A stretch of DNA of 18,660 nt from an uncultured Cuneatibacter sp. (lineage in GTDB: Bacteria > Bacillota > Clostridia > Lachnospirales > Lachnospiraceae). The notes under the pieces were generated by a model that was not told where the DNA came from, made no database searches, and saw nothing but the letters and a program-made list of their open reading frames with translations. Shown here piece after piece: positions 14,575-18,660 of the stretch. Made by a program: the position numbers and the translations under genes. Each line of letters begins with the position of its first letter. Position 1 is the stretch's first letter. The stretch is taken from positions 1-18,660 of the forward strand of contig CAKQHB010000038.1 in the NCBI GenBank assembly GCA_934234215.1. Direction: 5' to 3'.

Positions 14575-15753
14575 ATGGAAAAGGTTTGTATTGGAATCGT
14601 CGGGATCGGTAATATGGGAAGTGCCCATGCAAACAATATTTTTGCCGGAAAAGTAACCGGTCTGGAGCTGGCGGCTGTCTGCGATATTGATGAGGGCAGA
14701 AGAGCCTGGGCAAAAGAAAATCTTCCCGGCGTAGACGTATACGAATCCTACGAAGATCTGTTAAACAGTGATCGGATTCAGGCAGTGCTGGTGGCAACAC
14801 CCCACAAGCTGCATCCGGTAATTGCCACAGCGGCAATGAAAAAGGGACTGCATGTGCTGACAGAAAAGCCCGCAGGCGTATCGGTCAAGGCAGTTTATGC
14901 GATGAATGAAGTCGCGAAGCAGTCCGATGTTGTATTTGGCATCATGTATAATCAGCGTACAAACCCGATCTTTCGCAAGATGCGGGAGCTGATCCAAAAC
15001 GGAGAACTGGGAAATATCAAGCGCAGTGTCTGGATCGTGACAAATTGGTACCGGACGCAGGCATATTATAATTCCGGCTCTTGGAGAGCAACGTGGAACG
15101 GAGAGGGCGGCGGTGTTATGTTGAATCAGTGCCCGCACAATCTGGACATCTGGCAGTGGCTGGTAGGTATGCCAACGAGAGTCCGCGCATTCTGTTCCTA
15201 CGGCAAGTATCATAACATTGAGGTAGAAGACGATGTTACGATCTATACGCAATATGAAAATGGAGCCAGCGGCGTATTTGTCAGTTCCACCGGGGAGTAT
15301 CCGGGAACGAATCGCCTTGAAATATCCGGCGACAAAGGAAAGCTAGTAGCAGAAAATGGAACCTTAAAGTTCTGGAAGCTGGAACAGTCTGAGCGGGAGG
15401 TGTGCTTTGAGGCGACCGCAGGATTTGTGCAGATTCCGATGGAGGAAATCAACATCGAAATCACTGAAAAAGAGACCGCACATGTGGGAATCCTTCAGAA
15501 CTTTACCGATGCGATTTTAAAGGGAACACCGCTTCTGGCACCGGGCATCGAAGGAATCCGCGGACTGAGCATTTCCAATGCAGCTCATCTTTCCGACTGG
15601 ACGGATGACTGGGTAACGATTCCGGTAGACGAAGACCGATTTGAAGAGTTGCTGGAAGAACATAAAAAAGCAGAAAAAGGAAAGAATGTAGAACAGGGCA
15701 AAAAAGAGAAGCTGTCTGGAGAATATAGCACCAGATGGTCTGTAAGATGGTAA
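14575..15753 (+). CDS. Gfo/Idh/MocA-family oxidoreductase 3
   Basis: This 392-residue cytoplasmic dehydrogenase begins with a classical Rossmann strand and GIGNMG motif (about residues 11-16). The EKP motif is TEKPAGV (Glu97, Lys98, Pro99). The catalytic segment GEGGGVMLNQCPHNLDIW supplies His188 and Asp191. A Lys/Glu-rich linker at about 360-382 leads to a C-terminal STRWSVRW tail. The ATG has AGGAGGAG about nine bases upstream. It lies 51 bases before uxuA in the same direction, so it is the oxidoreductase most likely to act directly with the uronate enzymes. The reaction is not assignable. Related proteins oxidise or reduce sugars, inositols, uronates or their glycosides. Confidence 0.9.
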   Translation: MEKVCIGIVGIGNMGSAHANNIFAGKVTGLELAAVCDIDEGRRAWAKENLPGVDVYESYEDLLNSDRIQAVLVATPHKLHPVIATAAMKKGLHVLTEKPAGVSVKAVYAMNEVAKQSDVVFGIMYNQRTNPIFRKMRELIQNGELGNIKRSVWIVTNWYRTQAYYNSGSWRATWNGEGGGVMLNQCPHNLDIWQWLVGMPTRVRAFCSYGKYHNIEVEDDVTIYTQYENGASGVFVSSTGEYPGTNRLEISGDKGKLVAENGTLKFWKLEQSEREVCFEATAGFVQIPMEEINIEITEKETAHVGILQNFTDAILKGTPLLAPGIEGIRGLSISNAAHLSDWTDDWVTIPVDEDRFEELLEEHKKAEKGKNVEQGKKEKLSGEYSTRWSVRW

Positions 15754-15769
15754 AAAGCAGGAGCAAAAA

Positions 15770-15783
15770 GGCAGGCGCCTGCC
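15770..15783. repeat. 14-base perfect GC-rich palindrome upstream of uxuA
   Basis: GGCAGGCGCCTGCC is a perfect palindrome ending just before the uxuA ribosome binding site (AAAGGAG, 15788-15794). As RNA it can form a 5-bp GGCAG/CTGCC stem with a GCGC loop. It could be an operator or a hairpin separating uxuA translation from the gene upstream. Confidence 0.5.
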
Positions 15784-15804
15784 ACGAAAGGAGAATATAA
15801 AAAA

Positions 15805-16881
15805 ATGAAAATGACAATGAGATGGTACGGTACCGGACATGATACCGTAACCTTAAAGCAGATTAAGCAGACTTGCTATGTAACCGGTATTATCACCACT
15901 CTGTATGATAAGATGCCCGGTGAAGTATGGCAGCTGGACGAGATTCTGGCAATGAAGAAAGAGGTTGAGGATGCAGGTCTGACTCTGGATGGTATCGAGA
16001 GTGTAAACATCAGCGATGCCATCAAGACCGCAGGTCCTGACAGAGATAAGGATATCGCAGCATACATCGAGACCCTGGAGAATCTGGGTAAGGCTGACAT
16101 CCACATGGTATGCTACAACTTCATGCCGGTATTTGACTGGACCAGAACCGAGCTGGCAAGAGTTCGTGAGGATGGTTCCACTGTACTAGCTTACAATCAG
16201 GACACTGTAGATGCTCTGGATCCTGCGAAGATGTTTGATTCCATCGCAGGGGATATGAACGGTACCGTAATGCCAGGCTGGGAGCCTGAGCGTATGGCAA
16301 AGGTAAAAGAGCTGTTTGAGCTGTACAAGAACATCGATTCCGAGAAGCTGTTCGAGAACCTGAAGTACTTCCTGGAAGCAATTATGCCGACCTGTGACAA
16401 GTACGACATCAACATGGCAATTCATCCCGATGATCCGGCATGGAGCGTATTTGGTCTGCCTCGTATCATCATCAGCAAAGAGAACATCCTGCGCATGATG
16501 AAGATGGTAGATAACCCTCACAATGGCGTTACCTTCTGTACCGGTTCTTACGGCACCAGCTTAAAGAATGATCTGCCGGATATGATCCGTTCCCTGAAGG
16601 GCAGAATCCATTTTGCACACATCCGTAACCTGAGATTCAACGACGGCGAGAGAGATTTCGAGGAATCCGCTCATCTGTCCAGCGATGGTACGTTCGATAT
16701 GCATGCCATTATGCGTGCACTGTATGACATCGGCTTCGAAGGACCGATCCGCCCCGACCACGGCAGAATGATCTGGGATGAGGTTGCAATGCCTGGTTAT
16801 GGTCTGTATGACAGAGCACTGGGTGCAGCTTATCTGTGCGGTCTGTGGGAAGCAATCGACAAAGAAGCAAAGAATAAATAA
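15805..16881 (+). CDS. uxuA: D-mannonate dehydratase
   Basis: UxuA removes water from D-mannonate to give 2-keto-3-deoxy-D-gluconate in the cytoplasm, the step after fructuronate reduction in glucuronate catabolism. The 358-residue length is normal. Family signatures in order are CYNFMPVFDWTRT, AIHPDDPAWSVFGLPRI (His207), TFCTGSYGTS (Cys245), FAHIRN (His272) and RPDHGRMIW (Asp318, His319). These include the metal-binding His, Cys, His and Asp of this TIM-barrel enzyme. AAAGGAG lies about ten bases upstream of the ATG, and a 14-base palindrome precedes it. It is followed by uxuB after 30 bases, so the two are surely co-expressed. Uronate isomerase and the ketodeoxygluconate kinase and aldolase are not in the window. 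Confidence 0.96.
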   Translation: MKMTMRWYGTGHDTVTLKQIKQTCYVTGIITTLYDKMPGEVWQLDEILAMKKEVEDAGLTLDGIESVNISDAIKTAGPDRDKDIAAYIETLENLGKADIHMVCYNFMPVFDWTRTELARVREDGSTVLAYNQDTVDALDPAKMFDSIAGDMNGTVMPGWEPERMAKVKELFELYKNIDSEKLFENLKYFLEAIMPTCDKYDINMAIHPDDPAWSVFGLPRIIISKENILRMMKMVDNPHNGVTFCTGSYGTSLKNDLPDMIRSLKGRIHFAHIRNLRFNDGERDFEESAHLSSDGTFDMHAIMRALYDIGFEGPIRPDHGRMIWDEVAMPGYGLYDRALGAAYLCGLWEAIDKEAKNK

Positions 16882-16911
16882 GCAATTCAAATGCAAAGTG
16901 GGGACAAAATC

Positions 16912-18525
16912 ATGAAACTTTCATTAAAAGGAATTCAGGAGACTGCTGCTTTTGAGGCAGCTGGTATCGCGCTTCCGAAATATGATGTAGCAGCTATGGA
17001 TGAAGCAACCAAGAAGAATCCAATCTGGGTTCATTTTGGAGCTGGTAACATCTTCCGTGGCTATATTGCAGCACTGCAGGACGATCTGTTAAATCGCGGA
17101 GAAGCAGATCGCGGTATCATCGCAGTGGAGACTTTTGACTACGACATTATTGATATGATCTATCGTCCATTCGACAACCTGACCATGATGGTTACTTTAA
17201 AGCCGGATGGATCAACTCAGAACCGTGTCATCGCCAGCATCGCAGAGGGTGTAAAGGCAGATTCCTCCAACGCAGAGGATATGGCTCGCCTGAAGGAGAT
17301 TTTCACAAATCCAAGCCTGCAGATGATGAGCTTTACCGTAACCGAGAAGGGCTATGCATTAAAGGGTATCGATGGCAACTATATGCCGGTTGTTGTAAAG
17401 GACATCGAGGAAGGTCCCGCATCTGCCCGCCACGCAATGAGTATCGTAACCGCGATGCTGTATGAGCGTTATCAGGCAGGCAAGTACCCGATCGCAGTTG
17501 TCAGCATGGATAACTGCTCTCACAATGGTGAGAAGCTGCAGACATCCGTTATGGCAATTGCAAATGAGTGGGCTGCAAGAGGCTTCGTAGACGAAGAGTT
17601 CTTAGACTATCTGAAGGACGAGAAGCAGGTAAGCTTCCCTTGGTCTATGATCGATAAGATTACTCCCAGACCGGCAAAGGTTGTAGAGGAGAATCTGACA
17701 AAGCTCGGTGTTGAGGAGATGGCTCCGGTTGTAACCGGCAGAAAGACATTCATCGCCCCGTTTGTAAATGCAGAAGGTCCGCAGTACCTGGTAATCGAGG
17801 ACAAGTTCCCGAATGGTCGTCCGGCACTGGAGAAGGCTGGTGTTTATCTGACTGATCGCGATACCGTAAATATGGTAGAGCGCATGAAGGTTACCACCTG
17901 TCTGAATCCGCTGCACACCGCACTGGCTGTTTATGGCTGTGTACTAGGTCACACCTCTATCGCAGGTGAGATGAAGGATGCAGAGCTGTCTGCACTGGTA
18001 AAGAAGATCGGTTACGAAGAGGGTATGCCGGTTGTAACAGACCCCGGTATCCTGTCTCCGAAGGCATTCATCGACGAAGTTATCGAGGAGAGACTGCCGA
18101 ACCCGTTCATTCCGGATACCCCTCAGCGTATTGCAACTGATACGTCTCAGAAGGTTTCCGTTCGTTTCGGCGAAACCATCAAGTCCTACATGGCATCCGA
18201 TGAGTTAGATCCGAAGAAGCTGACCTACATTCCGCTGGCACTGGCTGGATGGCTGCGTTATCTGCTGGGTGTAGATGATGATCTGAAGCCTTTCGAGCTG
18301 AGCAACGATCCGATGATGGATCAGCTGAAAGCAGCTCTGGCTGGCATCGAGGCAGGAAATCCTGCAAGCTACACCGGTCAGTTAAAGCCGATTCTGGAAA
18401 ATGCGAATATCTTTGGTGTCAACCTGTACGATGCAGGTCTGGCAGATAAGGTAGAGGCTTTGTTTGTAGAAGAGATCGCAGGAGCAGGCGCTGTTCGTGC
18501 AACTCTGAAAAAATATCTGGCATAA
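16912..18525 (+). CDS. uxuB: D-fructuronate reductase / mannitol dehydrogenase family
   Basis: This is a 537-residue NAD-dependent polyol dehydrogenase of the long-chain mannitol dehydrogenase family. The Rossmann motif is VHFGAGNIFRG (40-50), and SMDNCSHNG is the conserved mid-domain segment. The catalytic Kx5NxxH signature is KVTTCLNPLH, with Lys326, Asn332 and His335. UxuB interconverts D-fructuronate and D-mannonate, and its place directly after uxuA makes this the best assignment. Tagaturonate, mannitol or arabinitol activity cannot be excluded from sequence. It is somewhat longer than the enterobacterial enzyme. An ATG at 16891 adds seven residues but has no ribosome binding site, whereas GGGGA precedes the chosen ATG by seven bases. 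It ends the operon before a strong terminator. Confidence 0.9.
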   Translation: MKLSLKGIQETAAFEAAGIALPKYDVAAMDEATKKNPIWVHFGAGNIFRGYIAALQDDLLNRGEADRGIIAVETFDYDIIDMIYRPFDNLTMMVTLKPDGSTQNRVIASIAEGVKADSSNAEDMARLKEIFTNPSLQMMSFTVTEKGYALKGIDGNYMPVVVKDIEEGPASARHAMSIVTAMLYERYQAGKYPIAVVSMDNCSHNGEKLQTSVMAIANEWAARGFVDEEFLDYLKDEKQVSFPWSMIDKITPRPAKVVEENLTKLGVEEMAPVVTGRKTFIAPFVNAEGPQYLVIEDKFPNGRPALEKAGVYLTDRDTVNMVERMKVTTCLNPLHTALAVYGCVLGHTSIAGEMKDAELSALVKKIGYEEGMPVVTDPGILSPKAFIDEVIEERLPNPFIPDTPQRIATDTSQKVSVRFGETIKSYMASDELDPKKLTYIPLALAGWLRYLLGVDDDLKPFELSNDPMMDQLKAALAGIEAGNPASYTGQLKPILENANIFGVNLYDAGLADKVEALFVEEIAGAGAVRATLKKYLA

Positions 18526-18556
18526 AGACAGAAAAACATTTGAACTGTAAGCGACT

Positions 18557-18588
18557 GCCCTCTGGTCTTCACCAGAGGGCGGTTTTTT
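18557..18588 (+). terminator. Intrinsic terminator after uxuB
   Basis: GCCCTCTGGT (18557-18566) and ACCAGAGGGC (18571-18580) form a perfect 10-bp stem with a CTTC tetraloop, followed by GG and six T. It closes the oxidoreductase-uxuA-uxuB unit. Confidence 0.93.
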
Positions 18589-18602
18589 GATCTATAGGAA
18601 AT

Positions 18603-18631
18603 TTCTCAAATCGTCAGAAATGGTGTATAAT
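18603..18631 (+). promoter_or_regulatory. Promoter reading out of the right edge
   Basis: TATAAT (18626-18631) is a perfect -10 box, and TTCTCA (18603-18608), 17 bases upstream, matches four of six -35 positions. It follows the uxuB terminator and would drive a gene beyond the window. The ATG at 18648 is stopped after one further codon and is not a gene start. Confidence 0.6.
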
Positions 18632-18660
18632 GAATAAGAAATAAAAAATGACATAACAAA

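Noticed and set aside
1..18660. CRISPR arrays, insertion sequences, phage genes or tRNAs
   Set aside because: No regularly spaced repeats, transposase-like reading frames with terminal repeats, phage-type proteins or cloverleaf sequences were found on either strand.

Overview
The window looks like a chromosomal segment of a gut-type Firmicute, most likely a Lachnospiraceae (Clostridia) member. Pointers are the 3' end and trailer of its 23S rRNA, strong AGGAGG-type ribosome binding sites, consensus sigma-A promoters, LplB/YtcP-type sugar ABC permeases and the style of the proteins. The species cannot be named from the sequence alone.

Layout. (1) Bases 1-160 hold the last ~62 bases of a 23S rRNA gene and the intrinsic terminator of that rRNA operon, with no 5S gene between them. 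(2) Bases 356-3186 are a leftward operon, tyrA - aroA - a small conserved-looking unknown protein, driven by a consensus promoter at 3158-3186. (3) Bases 3364-9045 are a rightward transport operon: a perfect TTGACA-N17-TATAAT promoter with a dyad over its start point, two ABC permeases, and two tandem closely related lipoprotein solute-binding proteins, closed by a strong terminator. No ATPase is encoded. (4) Bases 9054-18588 hold two Gfo/Idh/MocA oxidoreductases, a GntR/FCD regulator, an EF-G paralog with its own promoter, a third Gfo/Idh/MocA oxidoreductase, mannonate dehydratase (uxuA) and a fructuronate reductase-type enzyme (uxuB), closed by a strong terminator. A further promoter at the right edge points out of the window.

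How it fits together. UxuB and UxuA carry out fructuronate -> mannonate -> 2-keto-3-deoxygluconate, so regions 3 and 4 read as a uronate or uronide uptake and catabolism locus. The transporter family is known for oligo-uronides. The GntR/FCD protein is the obvious local repressor: GTATAC-core sites, as in E. coli UxuR/ExuR operators, occur at the transport promoter and before the first oxidoreductase. Most unusual are the EF-G paralog, with altered G4 and G5 nucleotide-binding motifs and a palindrome-rich leader, inside a sugar-acid cluster, and three NAD(P)-type oxidoreductases with no glycosidase in view. The latter suggests, as inference only, an oxidative route for modifying or opening a glycoside.

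No CRISPR array, insertion sequence, tRNA or phage gene was seen.
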